Shown here: one piece after another, positions 28,984 to 41,287 of the stretch
Layout of the letters: each line of letters opens with the position of its first letter
Position numbering within the stretch: position 1 is the stretch's first letter
Assembly: GCA_030035585.1 (NCBI GenBank)
Contig: CM057471.1
Location: 95,543,819-95,607,818 of the forward strand
Direction: 5' to 3'
DNA length: 64,000 nt
DNA from: Dugong dugon
Lineage: Eukaryota; Chordata; Mammalia; Sirenia; Dugongidae
Translations under genes and position numbers: made by a program
Notes under the pieces: generated by a model
Database searches by the model: none
Told to the model about the DNA's origin: nothing
Seen by the model: the letters and a program-made list of their open reading frames with translations, nothing else

Positions 28984-31900
28984 GATGAGCATAAGTGTTT
29001 GGTTTTTAGGAGCTCCCATTTATCTAGTCTCTCTTCTGGTGCTTGTGCATTGTTACTTATGGTTCGTATTGTGTTTATGCCATGTATTAGGGCTCCTAGA
29101 ATTGTCCCTATTTTTTCTTCCATGATCTTTCTCATTTTTGATTTTATATTTAAGTCTTTGATCCATTTTGAGTTAGTTTTTGTACATGGTGTGAGATATG
29201 GGTCTTGTTTCAGTTTTTTGCAGATGGATATCCAGTTATGCCAGCACCATTTGTTAAAGAGACTGTCTTTTCCCCAATTAATGGACTTTGGGCCTTTGTC
29301 AAATATTAGCTGCTCATAGATGGATGAGCTTATATCTGGATTCTCATCTCTGTTCCATTGGTCTATGAATCTGTTGTTGAACCAGTACCAGGCTGTCTTG
29401 ACTACCGTGGCAGTATAATAAGTCCTAAAATCAGAAAGTGTAAGGCCTCCTACTTTGTTCTTCTTCTTGAGTAATGTTTTATTTATTTGGGAACTCTTCC
29501 CTTTCCATATGAAGTTGGTGATTTGTTTCTCCATCTCATTAAAAAATGCTGGTGGAATTCGGATCGGGATTGCATTCCATCTGTAGATTGCTTTGGGTAG
29601 AATTGACGTTTTCACAATGTTGAGTCTTCCTTACCGTGAGCAAGGTATATTTTTCCACTTATGCAGGTCTCTTTTATTTTCTTGCAGTAGTGTCTTGTGG
29701 TATTATCTGTAAAGATCTTTTACATCTCCGGTTAGATTTATTCCTAAGTATTTTATCTTCTTGGGGGCTATTGTAAATGGTATTGATTAGGTGATTTCCT
29801 CTTTAAGGTTCTCTTTGTTGGTGTAAAGGAATCCAATTGATTTTTGTATGTTTATCTTTTATCCTGAAACTTTGCTGAAATCTTCTATTAGTTCCAGTAG
29901 TTTTCTCGTGGATTCTTTGGGGTTTTCTGTGTGTGAGATAATATCATCTGCAAATAGAGATACTTTGACTTCTTTGCTACCTATCTGGATGCACTTTATT
30001 TCTTTTTCTAGCCTAACTGCTCTGGCTAGGACCTCCAGCACAATGTTGAATAATAGTGGTGATAAAGGACATCTTTGTCTGGTTCCTGTTCTCAAGGGGA
30101 ATGCTTTCAAAGTCTCTCCATTTAGGATGATGTTGGCTGTCAGTTTTGTATAAATGTCCTTCATTATATTGAGGAATTTCCCTTCTACTCCTATTTTATT
30201 GAGAGTTTTTATCATGAATGGGTGTTGGACTTTGTTGAATGCCTTTTCTGTATCAGTTGATAAGATCATGTGGTTCTTGTCTTTTGTTTTATTTATGTGA
30301 TGGATTATATTGATTGTTTTTCTAATGTTGAACCATCCCTGCATACCTGGTATAAATCCCACTTGGTCATCGTGACTTATTTTTTTGATATGTTGCTGAA
30401 TTCTATTGGCTAAAATTTTGTTGAGGATTTTTGAGGCAATGTTCATGAGGGATATCAGTCTGTAATTTTCTTTTTTTGTGGTGTCTTTACCTGGTTTTGG
30501 TATCAGGGTTATCCTGGCTTCATAGAATGAGTTTGGGAGTATTCCATCCTTTTCTATGCTCTGAAATACCTTTAGTAGAAGTGGTGTTATCTCTTCTCTG
30601 AAAGTTTGGTAGAATTCTCCAGTGGAGTCATCCGGGCCAGGGCTTTTTTTTGTTGGGAGTTTTTTAATTACCTTTTCAATCTCTTCTTTTGTTATAGGTT
30701 TATTCAGTTGTTCTACCTCTGTTTGTGTTAATTTAGGTAGGTAGTGAGTTTCTAGAAATTTGTCCATTTCCTCTAGGTTTTCAAATGTTTTGGAGTACAA
30801 TTTCTCATAATATTCTGTTATGATTCTTTTAATTTCAGTTGAGTCTGTTGTGATATCACCCATCTCATTTCTTATATGGGCTATCTGCTTCCTCTCCTGT
30901 TTTTCTTTTGTCTGTTTGGCCAATGGGTTATCAATTTTGTTGATCTTTTCAAAGGACTAGCTTTTGGACTTGTTAACTCTTTCAATTGTTTTTCTATTCT
31001 CTATTTCATTTAATTCTGCTCTAATTCTTATTATTTCCTTTCTTCTGGCTCCTGAGGGCTTCTTTTGCTGCTCTCTTTCTACTTGTTCCAGTTGTAGAGT
31101 TAATGTTTTGATTTTGGCCCTTTTTCTTTTTGGATGTGTGCATTTATTGCTGTAAACTGACACTGCTTTTGCTGTGTCCCAAAGGTTCTGGTAGGATGTG
31201 TTTTTATTCTTATTTTCTATGAATTTCTTGATTCCATCCTTAATTTCTTCTATAACCCAGTAGTTTTTGAACAAGGTGTTGTTCAGTTTCCATGTGTTTG
31301 ATTTTTTATCTTGCTTTTTCTGTTATTGATTTCTACTTTTATGGCTTTATGGTCAGAAAAGATGTTTTGTAATATTTCGATGCTTTGGATTTTGTTAAGA
31401 CTTGCTTTATGGCCCAATATGTGGTCTATTGTGGAGAATGTTCCATATGCGTTGGAAAAGAAAGTATAATTGGCCGCTGTTGGGTGCACTGTTCGGTATA
31501 TATCTATGAGCTCAAGTTGGTTGATGGTAGCATTTATCTCTTCCGTGTCTTTGTTTAGTTTCTTTCTGGATGTTCTGTCCTTCACCAAAAGTGGTGTGTT
31601 GAAGTCTCCTACTACTATTGTGGAACTGTCTATCTCCCTTTTCAATGCTGTTAGAGTTTTTTTTAAATGTATTTTGGAGCCCTGTTGTTGGGTGCATAAA
31701 TATTTTTTATAGTTACCTCCTCCTGGTGTACTGACCCTTTAATCATTATATAGTGTCCTTCCTTATCCTTTGTGGTGGATTTTACTTTAAAGTCTATTTT
31801 TTCAGAGATTAATATTGCCACTTCTGCTCTTTTTTGAGTGTTGTTTGCTGGATATATTTTTTTCCATCCTTTGAGTTTTAGTTTGTTTGTGTCTTTATGA

Positions 31901-32040
31901 CTAAGGTGTGTCTCTTGGAGGCAGCATATAGATGGATCGTGTTTTTTATCCATTCTGCCACTCTCTGTCTCTTTATTGGTGCATTTAGTCCATTTACATT
32001 CAGCATAATTATTGATAGGTTATGAGTTTAGTGCTGTTAT
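28984..32040 (-). pseudogene. ORF2: L1 copy C ORF2, decayed
   Basis: Pieces in order on the minus strand. The endonuclease is at 31953-31283 ([12 protein letters not shown], then [14 protein letters not shown] and TIDHILGHK, where the S of the SxIDH form is T). The linker is at 31274-30957. The RT is at 30923-29859, with [13 protein letters not shown] and an altered catalytic block [11 protein letters not shown]. The C-terminal part is 29615-28984, continuing left of the young L1 at 20447-19780. The aligned ORF2 start codon is ATA instead of ATG (32040-32038). The 240-aa frame 29615-28893 ends in 5'UTR sequence of L1 copy D and is an accidental fusion. Confidence 0.9.
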
Positions 32041-32295
32041 TTAGATGTCTTTTTTTGTGGGTTTTTGACAGTTTCTTTGTTCCACTTAATTTTCTGTGCT
32101 GAGTCATTTTTCTTTATGTATTTTCTTTTCATCTTTTTGTTGTTGATTTTGTATTTGCTGAGTATTTTTTTCTTGTTTTTTATTTTGACACGTAGGATTG
32201 TTAGTTTCTTTTGTGGTTACCTTAATATTTACTCCTATTTTTCTAAGTTTATACCAATCTTTTATTTCTTTATATTGCCTTGACTTCCTCTCCAT
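32037..32295 (-). pseudogene. L1 copy C inter-ORF lysine-rich frame, frameshifted
   Basis: Opens MERKSRQYKEIKDWYKL at 32295 and runs through KVTTKETNNPTCQNKK. It then shifts frame at a small indel and, in the neighbouring frame, continues through DSAQKIKWNKETVKN to a TAA at 32039-32037. That is exactly the place of the ATGA overlap in copy D (here ATAA). No known domain. Confidence 0.5.
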
Positions 32296-32479
32296 ATAAA
32301 AAATCTATGCCTACATTTCTTAGTCTCTCTTTTTTGTTTTAATGTTGTCATCTTTTACATATTGACATCTCTGTTTCCCTATGTTCAGTTTTAGCTTTGA
32401 TTTATTTTTGTGACTTCCCTATCTGGGTTGATATCTGGTTGCTCTGTCCTGTGTTCTAGTCTTGGGTTGTTATCTGGTG

Positions 32480-33440
32480 TTATTGATTTTCTAACCGGAA
32501 AACTGCCTTTTGTATTTCTTGTAATTTTTGTTTGTTTTTGGTTGAAAAATTCCCTAAAGTTCTGTTTATCTGGAAATGCCCTGATTTTGCCATCTTATTT
32601 GAGAGAGAGTTTTGCTGGATATATAATTCTTGACTGACAATTTTTTTCCTTCAAAGCTGTATATATGTCATCCCTTTGCCTTCTTGCCTGCATGGTTTTT
32701 TGCTGAGTAGTCCAAGCTTATTCTTACTGACTCTCCTTTGTAGCTGACTTTTTGCTTATCCCTATCTGCTCTTACAATTCTCTCTTTATCTTTGGTTTTG
32801 GCAAGTTTGATTATAATATGTCTTGGTGACTTTCTTTTGAGTTCTACCTTATGTGGTGTTTGATGAGTATCTTGGATAGATATCTTCTCATCTTTCATGA
32901 TATCAAGGAAGTTTTCTGCCAAGAAATCTTCAACAATTTTCTCTGTATTTTCTGTTATCCCCCCTGTTCTGGTACTCCAATCACTCGTAGTTTATTCCTC
33001 TTGATAGAGTCCCACATAATTCTTAGGGTTTCTTCATTTTTTTAAAATACTTTTACGATTTTTCCTCAAATAAATTGGTGTCAAGTGCTTTATCTTCAGT
33101 CTCACTAATTCTGACTTTCATTGCCTCAGTTCTGCTCCTATGACTTTCTATTGAGTTGTCTAATTTTGAAATTCATTGTTAATCTTCTCGATTTCTGCTT
33201 GCTATCTCTCTATGGATTCTTGCAGCCTGTTAAATTTGTCATCATGTTCTTCTCTAATCTTCTTAAGTTCCCCTATGGCATGTTCTGCATTTTGAGTAAT
33301 TTCCTTCTTGATATCTTAAAGAGTTCTTTATATTAATCTTTTGTATTCTGACTCCGGTAATTCCAAGAAATTTTCTTCCTCTGGAAAATTTCTAGATTCT
33401 TTATTTTGGGAGTTTGCTGAAGCCATTATGGTCTACCTCT
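32480..33440 (-). pseudogene. ORF1: L1 copy C ORF1, decayed
   Basis: Best open piece 32922-32668 matches the RRM/C-terminal region of ORF1p (SPRHIIIKLAKTKDKERI, YKGESVRISLDYSA). The coiled-coil part upstream is broken by stops and indels. Confidence 0.85.
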
Positions 33441-34892
33441 TTATGTGATTTGATATTGACTGTTGTCTCCGAGCCATCAATAAGTTATTATGTTTATTTA
33501 TTTTATGTTTGCTTGCTGTGTCCTAACTTCTTGTTTTGTTTTGTTTTAATATGCCCAAATAGGCTGCTTGTGTTAGCTAGCCCAATCACCGGCACCCCTG
33601 AAGCTCCAGCGTCCTGCCACCAGGTGGCCAGATCTGCCACTAAGTATGTGAGCCCAGGAGTCTGCCCATTCCTCCTGTATAGATTCAGCTCAGGTGTCCA
33701 GGTAGTTGGCCACCAAGTGTGTGGTTCAGGCTCTCACCTACAGTCCTAGAGAGGCATGGGTGATTGGTGTAGGCACAGGCATCTGGCTGCAGCATGGGGA
33801 CACACACTGAGCAAGGAAAGAGGCCAATGGCCACCCCTGAGTGTCCAGGAGGAAAGCGTGTCCCTGTTCCCTAGAGCATGTAGGTGGTTGGCTTTTGCAG
33901 CTGGACTGTGAGCACCCAATGCTGTTGGTTGTAAGGACTTGGGGAGAACCTCTTATTCTTGGGCCCCTGTTGAAAATGGCTAGGTGCTGTGGGTGGAGCC
34001 ACCAGTCCTCAGGCCTCTGATGTGGGTAGATGAAGACCCTGCTTAATGGGCAGAGCAGTGTCAAATCTCATGGACCTGCCACTTCACAACTGAAACAGTT
34101 GAAGTTAGACTTCAGGTATACACCCTGCTGTACTGTGGTAATGAGGGTCTACGCTGTTGAAATGGGCCCACACAAGTCTATGCAGGGGGAAAGGCACTCA
34201 ATGTCTATGGATCCCTTATGCCTGTGCCTAGGTAAAGGAGCTGTGCCTACCCTGAGTTCCTGGTTTAGGGGAGCCGGCAGATTTTTTTTCCCCGTTTGTT
34301 AATTTGCTCCCTCTCCGAAGCCGGGAGAATGGCTCAGGGTGCGTGATGGGTCCTATGTCTGGCCCAGGGTTCTCAGCAATTGCTAAAGCCAGTCCCAGAG
34401 CCAGTGCAGAGCAGGGACCAGGGAGGTAAATGGGAGAGAGGTTTTTCCTTAAGGGGGGTGTTTTTGATCAGCCTGGTAGTCTAGACTCAAGTACTTATCT
34501 TTCACCGAATGAGGGCTGCTTCTCACTGGTTCTGGATGGCCGAGTAGAGTCTGTGCCCCTGGGTCTCTCCTTATGTGGAAATCGCCTCCCGAGTGCTGCT
34601 GCTTGTCTGCCTCACTGTGCACTCTGAGCTGATCCAGGCTGAAGGGTTCCAGTTCCTGCTGGGTCAGGTCTGGAAACTCCTTGCTGCTTCTGAACGGTCT
34701 TTCCTTTCCCCTGCCACTCAGTCTAATTCCTCAACTTTGCCTTTGATGTACAGGGCTCCTAGATTATCATATATAATCGATTCACTTGTTTTTTCAGGTC
34801 TTTTTTGTAAGAGGGACCACAGGAACCATCTGACTTCTCTGCCATCTTGTCCCCACCTCTCAAATATTTTTATTAGGTGGAATTTTGTTATT

Positions 34893-35115
34893 GTTATGGA
34901 ACTAGAGAGAGTTGGGCTCAAATTCAGACTCTGCCACTTACAAGCTTACAAGTAAGCGTAAACTTGGGCACGTTCTCCAGTCAGAGTTTCCATTTTCTAA
35001 TCTGTAAAGTAGGATAATAATGCTTTGAAGATGATGTGAGGATTGTAGATAGTGTATGTGAAGTGGCTAGGAGAAAGCCTGCATATGGCACGCAGCAGCT
35101 TCTTAGTAAAATGCA
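34893..35115 (+). repeat. MIR-type ancient SINE
   Basis: MIR order: CAAATTCAGACTCTGCCACTTAC, a decayed 'cttgggcacgtt' block, TTTCTAATCTGTAAAGTAGGATAATAAT. Confidence 0.8.
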
Positions 35116-36097
35116 TACATCAGCGTTAGTATTACAGATCATTCCATGGTAGTCTAGTTGACAGCCCACTTCCAAATATGCTCCAGAGTCTATTTTAGGA
35201 GAAGCTGGGATCCATCCGCAAAGTGGGGGTGCCCCAGCAGCCGCTACCCTTTCTTGAATACCTACTTTGTGCCCGGTGCCATGCTTAGCATTTCACATGG
35301 GATGCTTGAGCCCCCAACTTCTGATACAGACACCCAACCCACCCCCTCCAAGGCTCCCACACTGTCCAGGTATGTGTCCCTGGGTGCCCTGTTGTTACCA
35401 GTGTCTTGAGGGGGTGTTTTGCTTTATGCCGATGCGCTGACTGAGATGTGGATGGGTGCCGAAGCCTGGGTAGCAGTTGGGCTGTGTCTCCCTGGGGTGG
35501 CTGATGTGAGGACCCAGAACAGGGAGCCAGAGCTAAATCCTCCCCAGGGCAGAAGGGAGAGGGTGCCTCGAGGGCCAAGTGACCTGAAGACTCCATAGTT
35601 TTCCCACACCCGGAAGCTCTTCTTCTTCATTGGAGGAGCAGTGGAAGGAAGATGTGGAAGTAGAATACTTGAGTTCAAGTCCCACTGCTGCCACCTGCCT
35701 TGTGGCCTGGGGGCAGCTCACCAAACCTCTCAGTGCCTCAGTCCCCAGGATTCTTCAATGAGGTGATTGGTCCCGTTGAGTTCACCTCACAGACTGGAGG
35801 GAAGATGACTCGGACAATCCGCACCGAGGCTCTGCATGCTGAAAGATTTCTCCAGAACAGGATTACCACGTAACTTCTCTTTGCCTCTTGTTTTTGTCCT
35901 GCTGGTGGACCGTGGTGTTGGGTCCAGAAGGCAGTGGAGGAGACTGCCTTACAGCCGCAGCCGGATTTATGCAGAACTTGGTGGATGAGAAGGGTGTCCC
36001 TCCTGAAAATGAGAGCAGAGAGGGTGGCGCTAGTTTCTGTTTTATAGATGATGTTGCAAATATGTATGTGCTGATTCATGTATATTTAATGTGCAGT
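35116..36097. other. Unique sequence with short MIR pieces; no gene
   Basis: A MIR fragment is visible at about 35655-35745 (GAGTTCAAGTCCCACTGCTGCCACC, then a 'CCTCAGTGCCTCAG' block). Open frames of 60-113 codons have no recognisable domain and overlap on both strands. Confidence 0.5.
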
Positions 36098-36265
36098 GGA
36101 GTCCTGGTGGTGAAGTGGTTAAGAGCTTGGCTGCTAAACAAAATGTTGGCAGTTTGAATCCACCAGCTGCTCCTTGGAAATCCTATGGGGCACCTCTACT
36201 TTGTCTTATAGGGTCACTATGAGTCGGAATTGCCTCGAGGGCAATGGGTTTTATGGTTATGGGAG
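36098..36265 (+). mobile_element. AfroSINE, short type
   Basis: Head GGAGTCCTGGTGGTGAAGTGG, B box decayed (GTTTGAATCCACC), tail CACTATGAGTCGGAATTGCC. Confidence 0.95.
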
Positions 36266-36289
36266 GGGTTTTGTGAAGTTGTTATATCA

Positions 36290-36735
36290 TAAATGTCCTC
36301 TCATCCAGCTGCTCATTTTACTAATGAGGAAACTGAGGCTTAGAAAAAGTAGGTCAAGTAGATGGAATTCATATAATGGATTATTCTTCCTGCTTGACCA
36401 CAGGGGCTCCTGAATGTATTTCCAAATCTCTCCAGAAGCAAATTACTTGGGAAGGATGACTCAGCCAGCTACAGAGATCTTTCCTCCTTACCACCACCAA
36501 CCTGCTGGTGGGGTTTCACAGCTGGGTAGGTGCCCAGCAAGACTGAGATCCCAGAGACCCCAGGCTCTCAGCCGGTACCCACAGGACAGGAAATTTTGTG
36601 AAGACACAAGTGAGCTGCCATGAGCAAGCCACTTCTGCTCCCTGGGCCTCAGTTTTCCCATCTTATAATAAGGGTGTTATACTACAGCTTCATCTCTCTG
36701 ACACCAGCTCTAATGTTCCATGATCCTAGATTCCT
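36290..36735. repeat. Two MIR-type fragments (- then +)
   Basis: 36305-36360 reads AATGAGGAAACTGAGGCTTAG (minus orientation). 36610-36735 reads CTGGGCCTCAGTTTTCCCATC (plus orientation). Confidence 0.65.
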
Positions 36736-37355
36736 TCCTGTACACGTTCTGGCTTTTCCATTTTTCTATTCTTTTAAAATGCAATTAATTTATTGATGTC
36801 TTAAAATCAAATACTATCTACTAGCGTTTCTTCCATGTGCACATCAGTCAAAACAAAAGGATAATTCCTTGGTCGATTCAAAACCATCCATTTTATAACA
36901 AACAGAAAAGGAAACACTTGCAATGACCACATAGACTATTTTACAGCATTATAGATTCACTGTTATACAAGGCATACTTTTATCACTCAACCCAACTGTG
37001 AAGATCTCCAGAGGAGATTCTGCCAGTTCATTTGGTCATCATTCCAGGGTGTAACCATTTTGCCCATTGGAAAATCTTCTTTGTATCTGTCCAGCCTACA
37101 TTCTTCACGTCACAGGGACATTTGGCTTCTCAGTGTGGCTGAGGCTATTCTGTCCCAGCTCACCCCATGGGCTCGTGCTCAGGGCTGTTCAGAATCACAG
37201 AGAGTCCAGGAGTTGTAGCCTTTAACTGCAGATTTTCAGTAAACTCTGGGAGGAGGGTCAGTGCAGGGCAGTCGGGAACTGAAGAGCACCTTAGGACAGG
37301 AAGTAGGGCCACACTGGTGAGATGCCAGGCTGGGGTTAAGGAGGAGTTGCATTAC
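36736..37355. other. Unique sequence, no gene seen
   Basis: No repeat or domain recognised. The 101-aa frame at 37167-37472 runs into a SINE and is not supported. Confidence 0.45.
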
Positions 37356-37358
37356 AGG

Positions 37359-37590
37359 TTGTTGATGTTGTTGAGTCGGCCCATGGCACATGGCAACCCA
37401 ATGCACAATGAAATGCAATGCTGCCTGGTCCTGCACCATCCTTACTGTAGGTTGCAGATTCTCCTCTTGTAACCCATAGATTTTTCATTGGCTGATTTTT
37501 GCCAGTTGATCACCAGGCCTTTTTTCCTAGTCCGTCTTGCTCTGGAAGTTCTACTGAAACCTGTTCAGCATCATAGCAAGACTCAAACTA
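37359..37590 (-). mobile_element. Composite SINE with RTE-like tail
   Basis: Starts with the reverse RTE-like tail (GTTGTTGAGTCGGCCCATGGCACATGG), then ATGCCTGGTCCTGCACCATCC-like wording and TGATCACCAGGCC. Same middle region as the tRNA-Gly-type SINE at 56230-56582. Head decayed. Confidence 0.75.
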
Positions 37591-37866
37591 TGCATTCAGC
37601 TGCATTTATGTTAGTTCTAGAGGCAACTGCTGAGACCATAGGGAGGCAATTGCCTCTCCTTTTTCTCATCTGTAAAATGAGAAGACTGGATGAGGGCATT
37701 TCCAGGAACACTATGAGTGGCCTGTGTCGGTTTCGTGCAGGGGAGGAATGGCCATTTGGCTAGTATCATGTCTCTTATCTATTGCCTCCTATTTTCTCCT
37801 GCTGTGCCCTGGAGAGATGGGATTCTGTCAAATATAACACAAAGCGACTGGGAGAACGATATCGTA

Positions 37867-38147
37867 GGTGAAATACCAAGGTGCAGAACAGGGTGAATAT
37901 TTATTGCGTGTCTGCACTGTGCCAGGGATACAGCAGTGAACACAAAGGGAAGGGTACACGTTTGTGTAGAGACGAAGCCGGAATATCCACGTGTATGCTT
38001 GGAACAGCTCTGGGAGGGACGCGAGAAACTGCTCATGGTTATTGCTTTGGGGTTGAGGGGGGCAGATTGATATTCCATCATTGAGCATTTTGACCATTTG
38101 AGTTTTGTACAATGTGTATGAATTTCTGTTAAAATAAAGTTTTACGA
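37867..38147 (+). mobile_element. Old L1M/HAL1 3' end
   Basis: Ends in TTGAGTTTTGTACAATGTGTATG followed by TGTTAAAATAAAG, the usual 3' terminus of old L1/HAL1 copies. Confidence 0.6.
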
Positions 38148-38149
38148 AA

Positions 38150-38990
38150 GAGAAGGAAAAGGCTGTGTGCGCCCGTGGCTCTACCATGCGAAGTCTGGGT
38201 CTGATTATGCTGGAGGCAGGTGTTAGAGGGGCGGCAGCGTGTGATGCCCCAGATCAGCCACTTGGTGGCAGTGTTTCACTTTGCTTGGCCCAAGGCGCCG
38301 CGCCCCGTATTGATAAACGCCCTACGGCGGATTTCTGGGCCCCTCCCTCCCTCAAGGTTCAATTTATGGGCCTCAAGTGAAGATGCAAAATAGGATCCTG
38401 GGTGAAAAATAATGGCTGTAACAGATATCCTCTGGCTCCTCCCTGTCCTCTTTCCCATTCCAACATCTCCCTCTAATAGAGGCGCTTAGCCTCTGGCAGG
38501 CGGTCAATATCAGGAGGCGGGGTCGATGCGGGCCTCAGGCTGTGGGAGCGGCGGAGGGGCCAAGGGAAAGGCTGTATCAAACCCCGCAAGGGAGCTCGGA
38601 AAGAGGTTTGGGTCCCCCACAATCCACGGAGTTTTGAAACCTGGGAGGGGGCGTGCTTTGATGGCGAGCTTGGGTTTTTCCTTTCACACGAACCAGCTAG
38701 AGCCTCCAGGGCCGTCTTTCTGAGCCGTCCCAGGGGAGGACAGCCCCAAATGCACAAAGGACTAGACAAAGGGCAAGGCTGGGAAGAGCGAGGGGCTGGG
38801 GGTGAAGCCTCTCGCGGGAGTGGCGGCATGCAGCCCACGGGCTGTGTCCCCGCCACCTGGGGCAGGTTACAGGACCCTTCTGGGCCGGGAGTTCCCCTTT
38901 TGTAAAATTGAGGTGTTGAGCCACACCAGAGGTTCTAGGGGCCCCCCCGTGAGGGCTGCTCTAGAGTCACTGGGTAAATAAGACACATAG
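38150..38990. other. GC-rich unique sequence with a CTCF-like motif
   Basis: Clearly higher GC than the surroundings, with a few CpGs (AAGGCGCCGCGCCCCG at 38292). The motif CCACTTGGTGGCAG at 38258-38271 fits the CTCF core with one mismatch. No reading frame with a recognisable domain; the 127-aa minus frame (38856-38473) has none. It could be a regulatory segment. Confidence 0.35.
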
Positions 38991-39344
38991 ATTCCAGAGT
39001 CCTGCCTCTGCCCAGTGTGTTCCGTAGGTTTGAGGTAAAAAAACAAAACCAAAAGCCCTAAAAATCCAGTTGCTGTTGAGTCAGTCTGACTAACTGGCTA
39101 CCCAGTGTGTGTCAGAGTAGAAGAAAATGTGCGCCATAGTGTTTTCAATTACTGATATTTTTGCCCTGAAATCGGCTCCTTTTATCTGCTGACCTTTGTC
39201 CATCTTAATTTTCTAAGATTCTGCAGGACCTTCTTGGGGCAGGAAGCAGGTTGTCTCCCTGGTTAGGCCTGTCCTTCCTCCAGCCCAGGGTTTACTGCTG
39301 AAGTGTGGGGATGGGGAGTGCTCAGAAGGGTTCAGGACCTTGGA

Positions 39345-39960
39345 TTTAGATTTTAAATTATTTTTATTATGAAAGATGCAAATATATACAAAAGTAAAGA
39401 GAATTGTATAACGAGTCCTTATTTATCCAATATTTAGATTCTACAATGTTCCTTAGAAGTAAAGATGGCGAGACTACGTCTCACGTACTTTGGACATGTT
39501 ATCAGGAGGGACCAGTCCCTGGAGAAGGATATCATGCTTGGTAAAGTAGAGGGTCAGCAAAAAGAGGAAGACCATCAACGAGACGGATTGACACAGTGGC
39601 TGCAACAATGGGCTCAAGCATAACAGCGACTATGAGGATGGTGCAGGACTGGGCAGTGTTTCGTTTTGTTGTACATCGGGTCACTATGAGTCGGAATCCA
39701 CTCAACGGCACCTAACAACAACAATTATCAAGATTTTGCTCTCCTTGTTTTGCCTCATAATTTTTTTTTCTTCTGAACTATTTTCAAGCAAAATCCAAAC
39801 ATGCAGTCATTGTTCTTCTACATTGGGCATTTTCTTCACGCTTTCTGTACCATTGCCACATGTTAATAATAACTTCTTGATATCGTCTAATTCCCAGTCC
39901 ATACCCAAAATTCTCCAAAACTGTCTCAAAAATACCTTTTTTTTACATTTGGTTGGAGAG
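39345..39960 (-). mobile_element. Old L1-type 3' fragment, split by an RTE copy
   Basis: 39350-39448 (TTTTTATTATGAAAGATGCA, ATACAAAAGTAAAGAGAA) and 39727-39960 are two parts of one old element of the same family as 63090-63340. The RTE copy lies between. Confidence 0.6.
39449..39726 (+). mobile_element. RTE/BovB-type LINE, 3' end only
   Basis: 5'-truncated copy whose plus strand begins CTTAGAAGTAAAGATGGCGAG and contains the coding wording for YFGHVIRRDQSLEKD. It ends in the family terminus GTCACTATGAGTCGGAATCC...GGCACCTAACAACAACAA. This terminus is shared with the SINE tails. Confidence 0.95.
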
Positions 39961-40184
39961 ATAGGCTTTTGAGGTTACCTTCTAACATCTCCTAATACAT
40001 ACAGCTGCAGAGATATACTAATACAATTGGACCTTTAAAACACAGTACAAGTTTTTAGCCTTGTTTTGGCCTCAGACAAGCAAAACGCCCCAGAGAAAAG
40101 AGAAGTAGAGGCTCTCATAGGTTCAGAATTGGAGGGGACTTGAAAACATTCAGCCTCCTCCCACCTTGTCCCTCTTTGGACAGT

Positions 40185-40704
40185 TGTATGGATTGAATTG
40201 TGTCCCCCCAAAATGTGTATCAACTTGGCTACGTCATGATTCCCAGTATTGTGTGGTTGTTCATCATTTTGTGATCTGATGTGATTATCCTATGTATTGT
40301 AAATCCTAACCTGTACGATGTTAATGAGGCAGGATTACAGGTAGTTATGTTAATGAAGCAGGACTCATTCTGTAGGATTAGGTTGTATCTTGAGTCAATC
40401 TCTCTTGAGATATAAAAGAGAATCGAGCAGAGAAGAGAAGGACTTCATACCACCAAGAAACAAGTGCCAGGAGTGAAGTGCATCCTTTGGGCCCAGGGAA
40501 CCTGTGCCGAGATGCTCCTAGACCAGGGGAAGATTGATGACAAGGACCTGTCCTCAGAGCTGACACAGAGAGAAAGCCTTCCCCTGAAGCTGGTGCCCTG
40601 AATTTGGGCTTATAGCCTTCTAGACTGTGAGAGAATAAATTTCTGTTTGTTAAAGCCATCCGCTTGTGGTATTTCTGTTATAGCAGCACTAGATAACTAA
40701 AACA
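40185..40704 (+). mobile_element. Solo LTR, ERVL-MaLR type, copy 2
   Basis: 520 bp, TG...CA. Begins TGTATGGATTGAATTGTGTC and ends AGATAACTAAAACA. Inside are a TATA box TATAAAAG (40411-40418), a purine-rich middle and a poly(A) signal AATAAA near 40635 followed by the GTGGTATTTCTGTTATAGCA segment. Best preserved copy of its family here. No viral genes; the 93-aa minus frame is a shadow. Confidence 0.88.
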
Positions 40705-41287
40705 GATAAAGGATCTAAGTCCTCTTATGTGACCCAATGGAGAGAGCCCCGATTTGGATACAGAGAGGCTCAGTGGCTCTGACACTGGGTGAATGATGTA
40801 ACTTCTCTGAGGCTAGACTCCCTAGCATTCAAAGATAGAGAAGAAGCTCACATAACCCATCTCCACTTAATCATCTTTCTAGCTGTGCCCACTTTCAGCT
40901 GCTCTCTGAGCTGATGGGTGCCCACTGTATGTTGCACATCCATATGCACATTCACTGGTTAAGGGCAGGCCTAGACACAGGCAGTCAAGTTTCCCTCCAA
41001 CCCTCATGCCAGCTGTATTTGATATTACAATCACATAATTTAATCAAACATTATATACATACATTGATAAAATATGAATGTCTTTGGAATGGTTGAACAC
41101 TATGTAAAGACTGGAAGAAGGTGAGTTGCTAAAAAACTGGCTTTTGAATTAGGTGTTGAGGAGATGGTTGTAAAGTGCTGGGGAAAATGACAGAAACCCA
41201 GGCAGAGTCTTTATTTAGATGGCTTCTTGAGGGATTTTAAGTTCTTACTGAACTTTAAAGAAACAAACTGGAAATCATGGTCAATAC
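40705..41287. other. Unique sequence with a weak MIR trace
   Basis: A MIR-like block at about 40730-40815. Nothing else is recognised. Confidence 0.4.

Larger units (their letters stand above)
28971..34858 (-). mobile_element. L1 LINE copy C (old, full length), 5' part
   Basis: Continues copy C after the young insertion. It starts with the right copy of the target-site duplication (28971-28983). It holds ORF2 from the middle of its C-terminal region back to its start (to about 32040), the inter-ORF spacer, ORF1 (about 32480-33440) and a 5'UTR of about 1.4 kb, ending near 34858 next to a GCCATCTTG motif. All frames are broken. Its 5'UTR matches that of copy A and not the 266-bp-unit 5'UTR of copy D, so C and D belong to subfamilies with different promoters. 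Confidence 0.92.

Noticed and set aside
37167-37472. 101-codon frame with a plausible N-terminus
   Set aside because: The second half is inside a reversed composite SINE and the first half has no domain or composition support.
38473-38856. 127-codon minus frame in the GC-rich block
   Set aside because: Pro/Ser/Leu-rich with overlapping frames on the other strand, which GC-rich DNA gives by chance; no domain.
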